Of a stretch of 64,000 nucleotides of DNA, positions 35,115 through 44,488 are shown one piece after another. The stretch comes from Cytophagales bacterium (GTDB lineage Bacteria > Pseudomonadota > Gammaproteobacteria > Burkholderiales > Burkholderiaceae_C), in contig JASGCK010000005.1 of NCBI GenBank assembly GCA_030054145.1, forward strand, positions 149,090 through 213,089, written 5' to 3'. Position numbers and translations under genes: made by a program. Below the pieces are notes generated by a model. That model made no database searches. It had not been told where the DNA came from and was given only the letters and a program-made list of their open reading frames with translations. The number at the start of each line of letters is the position of its first letter. Positions within the stretch are counted from its first letter, which is position 1.

Positions 35115-36573
35115 TTTTAACAACGGCATAGCGCTCTAAGGTCTTGCGTCGCGCCTGTGCATGATCGACGATGGGGTTGCGTGGCGCATGAATTGTTTTG
35201 TCATTCAAATGCGCCAGCTCGGGCATATAGCGCCTGATGAATTGACCGTGGGGATCAAATTTTTCGCTTTGACTGGTCGGATTAAAGATGCGGAAATAGG
35301 GCTGCGCATCGCAGCCGCTAGACGCTGCCCATTGCCAGCCGCCGTTGTTAGCGGCAAGGTCAAAGTCGATCAACGCCCTGGCAAAATACCGCTCGCCCCA
35401 GCGCCAATCTAGCCCTAAATCCTTGGTTAAAAAACTGGCCACCACCATGCGCAGACGGTTGTGCATATAGCCTGTTTGATTCAGTTGCCGCATCGCAGCA
35501 TCGACCAGTGGATAACCCGTTCGCGCCTCTATCCACGCGGCATACAGCTGATCCGCGTGTGCGCCTTGCTCCCACTCGATGCGGTCGTAGTCTGGCTTAA
35601 AACTGCGCCCGACGACGTGCGGAAAGTTCGCCATGATTTGGTGATAGAAGTCACGCCAGATAAGCTCTGACAACCACGTAGCCGCACCCCAGTTATCTGC
35701 TGGCGATTGCTGCATCTGTTGATACGCCAAGCTTGCCAGTTGCCGAATGGATACCGTACCAAAGCGCAAATGGACACTCAAGTAACTCGGCCCCTTCATG
35801 GCTGGCATGTCCCGCGTCTCTTGATAGCGGTGCATGCGCGGCACAAAATCCGCAAGCAGTTTTTGTGCGCCCGCGCTACCTGTTTGAATGCGCAGCTGCG
35901 CAAGGTTGGTCGTCTCAAAGCCAATCTGGGAAAGGCTTGGCAGAGGATAGGCTTCGCAAAGCCTACTGGATAAGGCTTGCAGGCTTGCGGCATATTTTTC
36001 TGTTGGATAAGGCCTCAAATAAAGACCATCTGCACGAGTTGCTAGTTTTTTAAGCCACGCATTTTTGTACGGCGTGAACACGGTGTAGGGCTTGCCGGCT
36101 TGAGTCAACACCTCTTGCCGCTCAAAAATCACGTGGTCTTTGAATGTCATGAGCTTCTTGCCCATTGCCCGCAAAGCCTCAGCTACCGTGGCATCGCGCT
36201 TGATCGCGTCGGGTTCGTCATCGTGATTGGCATACACCGCCGTCGCGCCCAGCGCTAGCGCAAGCCTTGGGATTTCCGCTACTGCGCGGCCATGCAGCAC
36301 CAACAAACGCGCCCGTCCTTGCACACGTTCGCTCGATAACTTTTGCAGCTGCGCATCCAAGTCAATCAAGGACTCGCGGATGAACTCAACGCGGCGATCC
36401 GCGCTTGGTAACCCAGTCAAAATATCGCTATCACATAGAAAAACACCATACACAGCGGCGTGATTTTTAAGCGCGTGATAAAGCGCCGCGTTGTCAGCGA
36501 CACGCAAATCGCGGCGATACCACATAAGCGCCGTGGACAATACGGATACAGAAGAATTGAAGGAGCTTGGCAT
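35104..36573 (-). CDS. phrB: Deoxyribodipyrimidine photolyase
   Basis: Light-driven repair of UV cyclobutane pyrimidine dimers using FAD and an antenna chromophore. N-terminal photolyase domain ([22 protein letters not shown]), FAD-binding domain with [77 protein letters not shown], and [34 protein letters not shown] chose ATG 36573; the conserved part starts at MWYRRDLR (36525). The ATG lies on the complement of the crcB start codon, so the two divergent genes overlap by two bases. A palindrome copy lies at 35959-35978. Confidence 0.94.
   Translation of the reverse strand: MPSSFNSSVSVLSTALMWYRRDLRVADNAALYHALKNHAAVYGVFLCDSDILTGLPSADRRVEFIRESLIDLDAQLQKLSSERVQGRARLLVLHGRAVAEIPRLALALGATAVYANHDDEPDAIKRDATVAEALRAMGKKLMTFKDHVIFERQEVLTQAGKPYTVFTPYKNAWLKKLATRADGLYLRPYPTEKYAASLQALSSRLCEAYPLPSLSQIGFETTNLAQLRIQTGSAGAQKLLADFVPRMHRYQETRDMPAMKGPSYLSVHLRFGTVSIRQLASLAYQQMQQSPADNWGAATWLSELIWRDFYHQIMANFPHVVGRSFKPDYDRIEWEQGAHADQLYAAWIEARTGYPLVDAAMRQLNQTGYMHNRLRMVVASFLTKDLGLDWRWGERYFARALIDFDLAANNGGWQWAASSGCDAQPYFRIFNPTSQSEKFDPHGQFIRRYMPELAHLNDKTIHAPRNPIVDHAQARRKTLERYAVVKNAH
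35959..35978. repeat. Intragenic palindrome copy (phrB)
   Basis: One-base-deleted copy of the recurring palindrome (AAGCCTACTGGATAAGGCTT) next to further GGCTT/AAGCC fragments (35950-36015). It encodes A-L-S-S-R-L-C on the minus strand. Confidence 0.55.
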
Positions 36574-36973
36574 GATTCCAAATTTAGGGACAACACTGTT
36601 ATCAATAAGTGTAGGCGCATCGCTAGGCGCCATGCTGCGCTGGTGGCTGGGCACGCAATTGAATGCGCTATTTCCAAGCATCCCGCCTGGCACGCTGGCC
36701 GCCAACGCAATTGGCGGCTATTTCATTGGCGTGGCGGTCGCGTATTTGGGCAATCATCCCGAGCTCTCGCCGCAGTGGCGACTGCTCATCGTGACGGGAT
36801 TTTTAGGCGGCCTCACCACATTCTCAACCTTCTCGGCAGAGGTGGTCAGCCTCTTGCAACAAGGCCGCCTGCTGTGGGCTTGCGGGGCAATAGCAACGCA
36901 CGTTGGTGCATCGCTGGCAATGACTGTGCTTGGGATTGGGACTGTGGCGCTGTTGTCTGGTCGCGCGAGTTAA
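36572..36973 (+). CDS. crcB: Fluoride exporter CrcB/Fluc
   Basis: Small dual-topology channel that expels fluoride. 133 residues, four membrane helices, with the signatures [33 protein letters not shown] and [18 protein letters not shown]; the Asn and the Thr/Phe track line the pore. I chose ATG 36572 because AAGGAGC lies seven bases upstream. Its ribosome-binding site falls inside the divergent phrB start region. No fluoride riboswitch is seen upstream. Confidence 0.95.
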   Translation: MIPNLGTTLLSISVGASLGAMLRWWLGTQLNALFPSIPPGTLAANAIGGYFIGVAVAYLGNHPELSPQWRLLIVTGFLGGLTTFSTFSAEVVSLLQQGRLLWACGAIATHVGASLAMTVLGIGTVALLSGRAS

Positions 36974-37132
36974 ACGTAAAGATATTTTTGAAACCCGCTA
37001 AACGTGCGATTGATCTCTTGCGGTGCGCCTAGGTCGTTCAGCGCGTACCGCGCCCGTGGAGATCTGCTGCGAAGTTGTCAAAAGTTAGAGTCTGTGCTGG
37101 TCTCCCCAAGCGCCCTCATCTCCCACCCCACC
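36974..37132. other. Non-coding gap beside crcB
   Basis: 159 bases between the crcB stop and the nucleotidyltransferase stop. No intact gene is seen. It is the expected place for lost hsdS/hsdR parts of the decayed restriction locus, but no recognisable remnant is left. Confidence 0.4.
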
Positions 37133-37441
37133 TTATCCATGGCCAATCGTTTCGCGCTCATAGAGCATCACGCCAACGCGGTCAATGTGCTGGGCTAATG
37201 CCTCGTGCGTGAGGGTTTCGATATGCGTCACATCGAACTGGTACGGCGTTGGCAGTTCGTCCAGCGCCCCTAGCAATTGAGCGGTGCAGTCGTGCGGACT
37301 GCTGTAGGCCAAGTCAATATCGGAGCCTGCACGGTAGTTGCCTTTGGCGCGTGAGCCGTAGATTTTTACCCACGCAACTTCGGGGTAGCGGGATAAGCAC
37401 GCGCGGATGCTGGCTAAGGTGTCACCTGAGAGTCCAAACAT
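37133..37441 (-). CDS. Minimal nucleotidyltransferase (HI0073/MntA type)
   Basis: 102-residue nucleotidyltransferase with the catalytic motif YGSRAKGNYRAGSDIDLAY (G-S-x(9,12)-D-x-D). Such proteins pair with a helical HI0074/HepT-type partner. Related MntA enzymes AMPylate a HEPN toxin, but this subgroup is often found inside type I restriction operons and its function is unproven. The start codon overlaps the partner's stop by one base (TAATG). I chose ATG 37441; the longer frame runs back into the partner gene. Confidence 0.88.
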   Translation of the reverse strand: MFGLSGDTLASIRACLSRYPEVAWVKIYGSRAKGNYRAGSDIDLAYSSPHDCTAQLLGALDELPTPYQFDVTHIETLTHEALAQHIDRVGVMLYERETIGHG

Positions 37442-37878
37442 TAGTTGCCCAGCTTTGGTGGATTGAGTTTGTCCAGCAGGTATTGATGGAGTTGCGCGAT
37501 GCCCGCCATGTAGCGCTGGCGGATATGTGTGACGGCCACTTTGGCGTGTGCGTCGTCGTAGGTGTGCGTCATTAAATTGCGGTCTTCCAGCATATCTATC
37601 CACAGTTGACCGTCTTGCAGCACGCCGTTTGTATAAGCCTGCTTAATGGCCTCGCGCGGTGACTTGACCTCTATCCCGCTGTAATCTAAATAGTCTTTCA
37701 TGACCTTCCAAGATAGCTCGAAGCTCATCTCAAACGCTTTGACAAGCGCCATTTGATAGAGCACATCGACTGGAGCGGCCTCGTTTGCGGTGGCGGCTTG
37801 TAACAACCGCCCATAGGCCGACTGCAAATTGTCAAAGCGCTGCTTCCAGCGAATGTCTTTTGATGGTGTGTTTTGCAT
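37441..37878 (-). CDS. HI0074-family nucleotidyltransferase substrate-binding partner
   Basis: 145-residue all-helical protein (IRWKQRFDNLQSAYGRLLQAA...ALVKAFEMSFELSWKVMKDYLDYSGIEVKSPREAIKQAYTNGVLQDGQLWIDMLEDRNLMTHTYD). It belongs to the HI0074 group; R-N-L-M-T-H corresponds to the region of the RX4-6H motif in HEPN toxins. It forms a complex with the adjacent nucleotidyltransferase. The start lies 9 bases after the stop of an hsdM-like remnant, matching type I restriction operons that carry this pair between hsdM and hsdS. Confidence 0.88.
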   Translation of the reverse strand: MQNTPSKDIRWKQRFDNLQSAYGRLLQAATANEAAPVDVLYQMALVKAFEMSFELSWKVMKDYLDYSGIEVKSPREAIKQAYTNGVLQDGQLWIDMLEDRNLMTHTYDDAHAKVAVTHIRQRYMAGIAQLHQYLLDKLNPPKLGN

Positions 37879-37887
37879 GGCCGCCTC

Positions 37888-38010
37888 TTACAACAAAGCC
37901 TTGATTGTCGCTAAAACTTGGGCGCTTTCGGCATCCAAGAGCGCTATCTCGTCCATGATGGCGCTGGGGCTGCGGTGAACAACGGCCGGGCCTGCGTCTG
38001 GGTTAAAGAA
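37888..38010 (-). pseudogene. C-terminal remnant of a type I restriction methyltransferase (hsdM)
   Basis: Read on the minus strand: FNPDAGPAVVHRSPSAIM, then D-E-I-A-L-L-D-A-E-S-A-Q-V-L-A-T-I-K-A-L-L and stop. The S-P-x-x-I-M-x-E-I-x-x-L-D-A-E-S-A-x-V-L tail is like the end of HsdM proteins. The frame is cut off exactly at the mnmE stop codon, so the rest of hsdM is missing. The following nucleotidyltransferase pair supports the type I restriction origin. Confidence 0.55.
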
Positions 38011-38028
38011 TTACTTACCAATACAAAA
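38011..38028. other. mnmE 3' end, likely integration (att) site
   Basis: The last codons of mnmE read (minus strand) TTTTGTATTGGTAAGTAA, encoding C-I-G-K and stop. This is very similar to the 18-bp core at the 3' end of mnmE (thdF/trmE) that SGI1-type genomic islands use for integration. Foreign-looking remnants begin at the next base. No second copy of the core is seen in this window. Confidence 0.55.
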
Positions 38029-39432
38029 CTTAGAAAAAATCTCGCCCAGCAGATCGTCGGGGGTGAACTCGCCTGTGATGCTGGACAGATCGTTCAGCGC
38101 GAGGCGCAGCTCTTCGGCAATCACTTCTAGCGCGGGGGCTTTGACTGCTAGATGCGCACGAGCCAGCTCTAGGTGTGCGCCCACACCTTGCAGGGCATGG
38201 ACATGGCGCTGGCGGGCGATAAAGAGGCCTTCGGGCGCCGCTTGCCAGCCAACGGCTTTGAGAATGGTCGAGCGTAGGTCGTTCAAGCCAGCGCCTGTTT
38301 TTGCCGAGAGCTTCACGCCTCGGGTGGCAAGCCAATGGGGGGCCGCAGAATTTAAATCCGCCTTGTTCCACACGTCAATCACCGTGCGGCTTGTGGGCAG
38401 GCGTGCTCGCAAAGCCTCGTCCCGCTTGGCGTGCGCGGCATCGCTTTGTTTTGTGAGGTCATGCAAAAACACAATCACATCCGCTGACTCGATGTGCTGC
38501 CACGCGCGTGCGATGCCAATTTTTTCGACCTCATCAATCGGTTTATCCGCCGCGCCAACGCTGGCATCGTCGCGCAAACCCGCTGTATCGAGCACGTGTA
38601 CGGGCACGCCTTCAATTTGAATGGTTTGCTGCACCACGTCGCGCGTTGTGCCGGCAATGGGCGTGACGATGGCTAGCTCCGCGCCTGCCAGTGCATTCAG
38701 TAGAGAGCTTTTGCCCGCATTGGGTTGCCCCGCAATCACCAGCTTGATGCCCTCGCGCAAGAGCGCGCCTTGCGTGGTGCACTGCATCACGGCGGCTAGC
38801 TGGGTTTGTAGCTTTTGCAGCTGGCCGCGTGCGTCGGCTTGCTGCAAAAAATCGATATCTTCTTCGGGGAAATCTAGCGTCGCCTCAACCAGCATCCGCA
38901 GGTGAACGAGCGCATCGCGCAGCGCGTGAATGGTGCTCGAAAACTCACCTGACAAGCTACGGCTGGCGCTGCGTGCTGCGGCTTCGGTGCTGGCATCAAT
39001 CAAGTCCGCCACGGCTTCGGCTTGCGCCAAATCTAGTTTGTCGTTGAGGAAGGCGCGTTCGGTGAATTCGCCTGCGCGGGCAATGCGGATGCCCAGCGAC
39101 TTGCCCGCGTCTAAACACCGCGCCAGTAAAAGCTGCATCACGACTGCGCCGCCGTGCGCTTGCAGCTCTAAAACATCTTCGCCTGTATAGGAGTGCGGGG
39201 CGGGGAAAAACAGCGCCAACCCCGAATCAATCGTTTGACCTGCCGCATCTTTGAATGGCAAATAAGTTGCCTGGCGCGGCGCTAAGCTGCGCCAAGCCGC
39301 GTCGCCCAAGAGCCCTTGCACCACGGGCGCGATGCCGTGTCCGCTGACACGCACAATACCCACCGCGCCGCGCCCTGGGGCGGTAGCAATGGCGGCTATG
39401 GGCGTGCTGGACACCAGCTTAGTTAACCCCAA
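38011..39432 (-). CDS. mnmE: tRNA uridine-5-carboxymethylaminomethyl modification GTPase
   Basis: With MnmG, makes the cmnm5 modification at the wobble uridine of tRNAs. N-terminal folate-binding domain ([22 protein letters not shown]), helical domain, inserted G domain (P-loop [22 protein letters not shown], and NKAD-type VWNKADL), and the C-terminal FSKFCIGK with the conserved C-I-G-K. At 473 residues the length is normal. The start overlaps the yidC stop by 14 bases in the conserved rpmH-rnpA-yidD-yidC-mnmE order. Confidence 0.97.
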   Translation of the reverse strand: MGLTKLVSSTPIAAIATAPGRGAVGIVRVSGHGIAPVVQGLLGDAAWRSLAPRQATYLPFKDAAGQTIDSGLALFFPAPHSYTGEDVLELQAHGGAVVMQLLLARCLDAGKSLGIRIARAGEFTERAFLNDKLDLAQAEAVADLIDASTEAAARSASRSLSGEFSSTIHALRDALVHLRMLVEATLDFPEEDIDFLQQADARGQLQKLQTQLAAVMQCTTQGALLREGIKLVIAGQPNAGKSSLLNALAGAELAIVTPIAGTTRDVVQQTIQIEGVPVHVLDTAGLRDDASVGAADKPIDEVEKIGIARAWQHIESADVIVFLHDLTKQSDAAHAKRDEALRARLPTSRTVIDVWNKADLNSAAPHWLATRGVKLSAKTGAGLNDLRSTILKAVGWQAAPEGLFIARQRHVHALQGVGAHLELARAHLAVKAPALEVIAEELRLALNDLSSITGEFTPDDLLGEIFSKFCIGK

Positions 39433-41131
39433 GTCGCTTGTTAATCACCCACTGCTGGGCAATCGACAAGATGTTATTGACCAGCCAGTACAGCACCAGT
39501 CCTGCGGGGAAGAAGAAGAACATGAAGCTGAACATCAGCGGCATGATCCACATCATCTTGGCTTGCATGGGATCGGGCGGCGTAGGGTTGAGCCATGTTT
39601 GCAAAAGTGAGGAGAGCGTCATCAGCACGGGCAAAATGAAAAATGGGTCGGGCGCGGAGAGGTCTTTAATCCACAAAATCCAAGGCGCACCGCGGAACTC
39701 CACGCTTGAGAGCAGCACCCAATACAGCGCAATAAACACAGGGATTTGAATGATGATGGGCAAACAGCCGCCCATAGGATTGACTTTTTCTTCGCGGTAA
39801 ATGCGCATCATCTCTTGCTGCATTTGCTGCGGCTTGTCTTTGAGGCGCTCGCGCATTTCCATGATCTTGGGGTTGATGGCTTTCATCTTGCCCATGCTTT
39901 GGTAGGCCTTGGCATTGAACCAATAAAACACGATTTTGAGTAGTACCACAACCGCCACAATCGCCCAGCCCCAATTGCCAATCATTTTGTACAACTCGTC
40001 AATCACCCAAAACAGTGGCTTGGACAAAATCGTGAAGTAGCCGTAATCCTTAACCAGCTCCAAACCTGGCGCAAGCGACTCAAGTCGCTTCTCTTCTTGC
40101 GGACCGACGTACAGCTTGGTGTCCAGCTTTTGCGTTTGACCAGCGGCCAGTGGCTTGAGCGGCAAGATCATGCCAACGGCGTATAGGTTGGTGTCGGTCT
40201 TGCGAATGAAGTTTTCGTGCTGCGCACCATCGGTTGCAATCCAGCTACTCACAAAATAATGTTGCACCATGCCGACGTAACCGTTCGTCCCTAGCTTTTC
40301 AAAATCAGCTTTGTTTTTTTCAATATCCGAAAACTCCACTTTTTGATATTTTTTTGCGTCCGTATAAATAACGGGGCCCGTAAACGTGGAGTAAAACGAA
40401 GACTCGCCAGCGGGTTTATTTCCGTCACGAATCAATTGCACGTAAAGCTGCGGCCGGGTCTCTGCCGCGCCCATGTTGGTTACTTCGTGCGTTACATCCA
40501 TGTCGTAAGCGCCTCGGCGCAGCACATACGTTTTGGCTAATTTCACATCGCCGCCCACCGCCTCGAATCGCAGTGTGAGCGAGTCTGCACCGTCTTTCAG
40601 CGCACGCTCTGGCGTAGCAAGCGTCATCACGGTTTTGTGATTGGGCACGCCAGCGGCCGCGCCAATCAAGCCTGTTTGTGCGCTGTAGAGACGATCTTTG
40701 CTTTGGTCTAACAACACCATGTTGATGTCTTTATTGACGATATCGCGCTGCTTTAAAAGCTCCGCACGAACAAGCGTTCCGCCTTCCGCGTCGAAGCCAA
40801 GCTTGTACACATCGGTCGTCACTTCGATGAGCTCGCGGGCGGGCGTAGCGGCTGCGCCGCTTGGCGCGGGTGGCAAGTTGGCAGCGGCGGCAGTCGATGT
40901 AGCCGCAGTGCTCAAAGCAGTGCTGGTGGGCACGTCATTATTTGTCTGCGCGGCGCTAGATGCGGCGGGCAGCGCCGCTGGCGCTATGGCCGCACCGCTC
41001 GCGCTAGTCGCTTTGGGCGCTTGCGGAAAAAACGTGGCGGGATGTCCGTTCGATATTTGCCATTGATCCCACAAGAGCACCATTGAAAAGCCAAAAACCA
41101 CCCACAAAATCGTGCGACGAATATCGTTCAT
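39419..41131 (-). CDS. yidC: Membrane protein insertase YidC
   Basis: Inserts and folds inner-membrane proteins alone or with SecYEG. An N-terminal helix ([21 protein letters not shown]) is followed by an Ala/Thr/Pro-rich linker, the large periplasmic P1 beta-supersandwich (about 100-350), and five C-terminal helices with the hydrophilic-groove Arg and [52 protein letters not shown]. At 570 residues the length is typical of Gram-negative YidC. Confidence 0.97.
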   Translation of the reverse strand: MNDIRRTILWVVFGFSMVLLWDQWQISNGHPATFFPQAPKATSASGAAIAPAALPAASSAAQTNNDVPTSTALSTAATSTAAAANLPPAPSGAAATPARELIEVTTDVYKLGFDAEGGTLVRAELLKQRDIVNKDINMVLLDQSKDRLYSAQTGLIGAAAGVPNHKTVMTLATPERALKDGADSLTLRFEAVGGDVKLAKTYVLRRGAYDMDVTHEVTNMGAAETRPQLYVQLIRDGNKPAGESSFYSTFTGPVIYTDAKKYQKVEFSDIEKNKADFEKLGTNGYVGMVQHYFVSSWIATDGAQHENFIRKTDTNLYAVGMILPLKPLAAGQTQKLDTKLYVGPQEEKRLESLAPGLELVKDYGYFTILSKPLFWVIDELYKMIGNWGWAIVAVVVLLKIVFYWFNAKAYQSMGKMKAINPKIMEMRERLKDKPQQMQQEMMRIYREEKVNPMGGCLPIIIQIPVFIALYWVLLSSVEFRGAPWILWIKDLSAPDPFFILPVLMTLSSLLQTWLNPTPPDPMQAKMMWIMPLMFSFMFFFFPAGLVLYWLVNNILSIAQQWVINKRLGVN

Positions 41132-41196
41132 AAAAAACCAAAGTTAAAAAACAAGTGTGAAAGAAGCAACTTTTGATTATCGCTGACAGATAAGTC

Positions 41197-41427
41197 TTAG
41201 CGATTCGCCTGTGGCACAGGATCGTGCCCGCCTTTGCACCACGGATGACAGCGCAGCAACCGCGCTGCGGCCAAGTAACTTCCGCCTGCCGCACCGTGGA
41301 CTTCTAGTGCCTCGATGGCGTAGCGCGAACACGTTGGCTCAAAACGACAAGCGGAGCCTAGCCACGGACTCAAAAAAAGGCGATAGCCTTGGATGATGCC
41401 AATGAGGCTGCGCTGGATGATGTTCAT
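41197..41427 (-). CDS. yidD: Membrane protein insertion efficiency factor YidD
   Basis: 76-residue amphipathic protein with IIQGYRLFLSPWLGSACRFEPTCSRYAIEALEVHGAAGGSYLAAARLLRCHPWCKGGHDPVP. The conserved cysteines and C-H-P-W/G-G-x-D-P-V-P motif are diagnostic. It assists YidC-dependent insertion. The start overlaps the rnpA stop by four bases (ATGA). Confidence 0.96.
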   Translation of the reverse strand: MNIIQRSLIGIIQGYRLFLSPWLGSACRFEPTCSRYAIEALEVHGAAGGSYLAAARLLRCHPWCKGGHDPVPQANR

Positions 41428-41849
41428 TGACTTTGCGCTTTGACCGGCTCAGCAGGAGTGGCGTTTTGCATAAAAGACGCAAGGAGTGCGAGAAGCTCGG
41501 CGCGAACAACGCGCTTGAGCGCATCCGAGCTCGCGCTTTTAAATTGTGCTTTGGCAAAAGGCGCTTTAAGCCGCACCGCATAGGCTGCGGGCACGAGCGG
41601 GTGCTCGGTGGTGATGGCGTAGATCTGGCGTTTGATCAAATTGCGCGTGACCGCTCGCTTGGCAAAGCGCTTGGCGGACATCACGCCCACAAAAGCTTCA
41701 TTCACAATCGCTGGAGGAAAAAGCGATGCGTGCTCGTCCGTTATCTGCAAACGGTGCGCAAAAAAATGCTCGGAGCGTGCTGTCTTAGACAAAACAGACC
41801 GCGTGCCGAGCACCGCATCAAACTGAGATTTGTGCAGGAGATGCTGCAC
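41424..41849 (-). CDS. rnpA: Ribonuclease P protein component
   Basis: Protein subunit of RNase P, which helps the catalytic RNA bind pre-tRNA 5' leaders. The RNR motif region is FVGVMSAKRFAKRAVTRNLIKRQIYAITTEH, with the S-x-K-R-F-x-K-x-A-V-x-R-N-x-x-K-R signature. At 141 residues it has a longer C-terminal tail than E. coli RnpA. It lies 17 bases after rpmH in the same operon. Confidence 0.94.
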   Translation of the reverse strand: MQHLLHKSQFDAVLGTRSVLSKTARSEHFFAHRLQITDEHASLFPPAIVNEAFVGVMSAKRFAKRAVTRNLIKRQIYAITTEHPLVPAAYAVRLKAPFAKAQFKSASSDALKRVVRAELLALLASFMQNATPAEPVKAQSQ

Positions 41850-41866
41850 AGCGCCACCCGTTTTGA

Positions 41867-42004
41867 TTAGACGTTAGTCAGATTTTTACGCCCTTTGGCG
41901 CGGCGTGCGTTAATCACAGCACGACCACCGCGTGTTTTCATGCGGACAAGAAAACCATGCGTGCGTGCGCGGCGAATTTTGGAAGGTTGGTAAGTGCGTT
42001 TCAT
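41867..42004 (-). CDS. rpmH: 50S ribosomal protein L34
   Basis: 45-residue, highly basic ribosomal protein: [18 protein letters not shown] at the start, then [21 protein letters not shown], the classic L34 sequence. It is first in the rpmH-rnpA-yidD-yidC-mnmE operon. The usual neighbour dnaA with oriC is not upstream; a GMC oxidoreductase gene starts 72 bases away on the other strand instead. Confidence 0.98.
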   Translation of the reverse strand: MKRTYQPSKIRRARTHGFLVRMKTRGGRAVINARRAKGRKNLTNV

Positions 42005-42075
42005 AATGGAACTCTAAAAATAAGGAATCCCGCGATTTCGGGAAACCTAGTATTATCGCAGAAAATCAGCAACTT

Positions 42076-43707
42076 ATGAGCACACAAACATTCGACTACA
42101 TCATTGTTGGCGGCGGCACAGCAGGCGCGCTTTTGGCCAATCGACTCACCACACAAAAGCAGCGCCGAACGCTAGTGATCGAGGCCGGGCGCAAGGACGA
42201 CTATCACTGGGTTCATATTCCTGTGGGTTACCTGTACTGCATTGGCAATCCGCGCACCGACTGGCTGTTCAAAACCGAACCCGACGCAGGGCTGAATGGT
42301 CGCCAACTGCGCTACCCACGCGGCAAAGTGCTGGGCGGCTGCTCCAGCATTAACGGCATGATTTATATGCGCGGACAAGCCCGTGATTACGACAACTGGG
42401 CAGAGGCGACGGGCGACGATGCGTGGACATGGCAAAACGCGCTGCCTGACTTCAAACTGCACGAAGACTATTACAAAGGCGCAGACGAGCTACACGGCGC
42501 AGGCGGTGAGTGGCGCATTGAGCGCCAGCGCTTGCGCTGGGATGTGCTGGATGCATTTGCGCAGGCAGCGGTGCAAGCGGGCATTCCGAGTACCACCGAT
42601 TTCAATCGCGGCAACAACGAAGGCGTGGGTTATTTTGAGGTCAACCAAAAAAAGGGGTGGCGCTGGAACACCGTTAAAGCCTTCCTCAACCCCACCTGTT
42701 ACGGTCGTCCCAACTTTGAGATGTGGACATCGGCGCACGTGAGCAAATTGCTATTTGAGGCGCAAGCCGATGGCAGCAAACGCTGCACGGGCGTACTCGT
42801 TTGGGATGGGAGAGAGATGATTGAAGCACGCGCGAACTGCGAGGTGATTTTGAGCGCTGGTGCGATTGGTTCGCCGCACATTTTGCAGCTGTCGGGCATT
42901 GGCGATTGTGCGTTGTTAGAAAAACACGGTATTGATACGGTAGCGGATTTAAAAGGAGTTGGCGCTAACTTGCAGGACCATTTGCAGATTCGCTCGGTGT
43001 ACGAAGTCAACGCGGTCAAAACCTTGAACACCATGACAAATTCGCTTTGGGGCAAAGCCAAAATCGGGCTGGAATATGCGCTCAAACGCACGGGGCCGAT
43101 GAGTATGTCTCCTAGCCAGTTGGGCGCATTTACCAAGTCCAACCCGTCACTGACGCACGCCAACATTGAGTATCACGTCCAGCCCCTCAGTCTCGATGCC
43201 TTTGGCGAGCCCCTACACAGCTTTAACGCCTTTACCGCAAGCGTCTGCAACTTAAACCCGACCAGCCGAGGCACGGTCAAAATTAAAAGCGCCCACTTTG
43301 CGGATGCGCCCGCCATCGCGCCCAATTATTTGAGCACGGACGCAGATCGCAGCGTCGCCGCTGATAGTCTGCGCGTCACGCGCCGCATCGTTGCCCAAGA
43401 GGCGCTTGCCAAATACACGCCAAAAGAAATAAAGCCCGGTATGCAATACCAATCCGATGCTGATTTGACAAGGCTTGCGGGCGATATTGCCACCACTATT
43501 TTTCACCCCGTTGGCACCACAAAAATGGGGCGCGATGACGATGTCATGGCGGTCGTTGACTCCAAACTGCGCGTGCGCGGCGTGACCCACCTGCGCGTTG
43601 TCGATGCGGGCATCATGCCCAGCATCACCAGCGGCAACACCAACTCCCCCACACTGATGATTGCCGAGAAAGCCGCTCGCTTTATTTTGCAAGCCAACCC
43701 CGAATAG
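42076..43707 (+). CDS. GMC-family FAD-dependent oxidoreductase (choline-dehydrogenase-like)
   Basis: 543-residue flavoenzyme. N-terminal Rossmann FAD motif DYIIVGGGTAGALLANRLT, GMC signature 1 (RGKVLGGCSSINGMIYMRGQARDYDNWA) and signature 2 (VILSAGAIGSPHILQLSGIG). The C-terminal active-site region TTIFHPVGTTKMG...VVDAGIMPSITSGNTNSPTLMIAEKAA holds the catalytic His and the Asn that replaces the second His in many members. It oxidises an alcohol; the substrate is unknown. It is probably cotranscribed with the TSUP permease 7 bases downstream. Confidence 0.93.
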   Translation: MSTQTFDYIIVGGGTAGALLANRLTTQKQRRTLVIEAGRKDDYHWVHIPVGYLYCIGNPRTDWLFKTEPDAGLNGRQLRYPRGKVLGGCSSINGMIYMRGQARDYDNWAEATGDDAWTWQNALPDFKLHEDYYKGADELHGAGGEWRIERQRLRWDVLDAFAQAAVQAGIPSTTDFNRGNNEGVGYFEVNQKKGWRWNTVKAFLNPTCYGRPNFEMWTSAHVSKLLFEAQADGSKRCTGVLVWDGREMIEARANCEVILSAGAIGSPHILQLSGIGDCALLEKHGIDTVADLKGVGANLQDHLQIRSVYEVNAVKTLNTMTNSLWGKAKIGLEYALKRTGPMSMSPSQLGAFTKSNPSLTHANIEYHVQPLSLDAFGEPLHSFNAFTASVCNLNPTSRGTVKIKSAHFADAPAIAPNYLSTDADRSVAADSLRVTRRIVAQEALAKYTPKEIKPGMQYQSDADLTRLAGDIATTIFHPVGTTKMGRDDDVMAVVDSKLRVRGVTHLRVVDAGIMPSITSGNTNSPTLMIAEKAARFILQANPE

Positions 43708-43714
43708 CCGCTGA

Positions 43715-44470
43715 ATGCTCGAACTTGTTTTTATAACAGCGGCATCGCTTTTTGCTGGCTTTATCGATGCCATCGTTGGCGGCGGCGGACTCATCCTAAC
43801 GCCCGCGCTGTTTGCCGCCTATCCCGCCGCACCCGCCGCCACGCTCTTTGGCACAAACAAAAGTGCATCGGTTTGGGGCAGCGCCCTAGCTGCGCACGCC
43901 TATAGCCGCCAAATCAGCTTCAATTGGCGGGTAGTTGCGCCCGCCATCGCGGCCTGCCTGATTGGTGCTGGTCTTGGCGCCTTCTCGCTACTTTTTGTCT
44001 CCAGCGAAGGACTGCGCAAAGCGCTCCCTTTCGTCCTGGTGTTCGTGCTTATCTACACCCTCTTTAACAAAAACCTAGGCCAAGCTCATGCCCCGCGCTA
44101 CAAGGGCTCGCAAGAGATTTTTATCACCAGCGCCATTGGCTTATGCATCGGGTTTTATGATGGATTTTTTGGCCCAGGTACGGGCAGTTTCTTTGTCTTT
44201 GCACTGGTGCGCGTGCTGGGTTACGACTTCCTAGCCGCTTCCGCACACGCCAAACTATTCAATGCAGCAACCAATCTAGCAGCGCTGCTGCTGCTCTCCT
44301 ACAAAGGTCACGTCTGGTGGCACATCACGGCGTACTTAGTCGTCGCCAATTTAATTGGTAGCTTCTTTGGCGCAAAACTTGCCATGAAGCACGGCGCAGG
44401 CTTTGTGCGCTGGGTGTTTATCGCGATCGTCTCCGCACTCATTGCGAAGACGGCGTACAACGCATTTTGA
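43715..44470 (+). CDS. TSUP (TauE/SafE) family anion permease
   Basis: 251-residue inner-membrane protein with about eight hydrophobic segments and the paired TSUP motifs GFIDAIVGGGGLILTPALF and GFYDGFFGPGTGSFFVFAL. Family members export or import sulfite, sulfoacetate or related organosulfur anions. It is the YfcA-like type. Position after the GMC gene suggests a shared operon, but the substrate is not determined. Confidence 0.9.
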   Translation: MLELVFITAASLFAGFIDAIVGGGGLILTPALFAAYPAAPAATLFGTNKSASVWGSALAAHAYSRQISFNWRVVAPAIAACLIGAGLGAFSLLFVSSEGLRKALPFVLVFVLIYTLFNKNLGQAHAPRYKGSQEIFITSAIGLCIGFYDGFFGPGTGSFFVFALVRVLGYDFLAASAHAKLFNAATNLAALLLLSYKGHVWWHITAYLVVANLIGSFFGAKLAMKHGAGFVRWVFIAIVSALIAKTAYNAF

Positions 44471-44488
44471 AGTGCTATCACCGACTTA

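Noticed and set aside
36490..36571. Possible fluoride riboswitch before crcB
   Set aside because: The region codes for the N-terminus of PhrB, and I could not find the conserved riboswitch pseudoknot core.
42005..42075. Possible oriC beside rpmH
   Set aside because: No TTATCCACA-type DnaA boxes or AT-rich unwinding region, and dnaA is absent.
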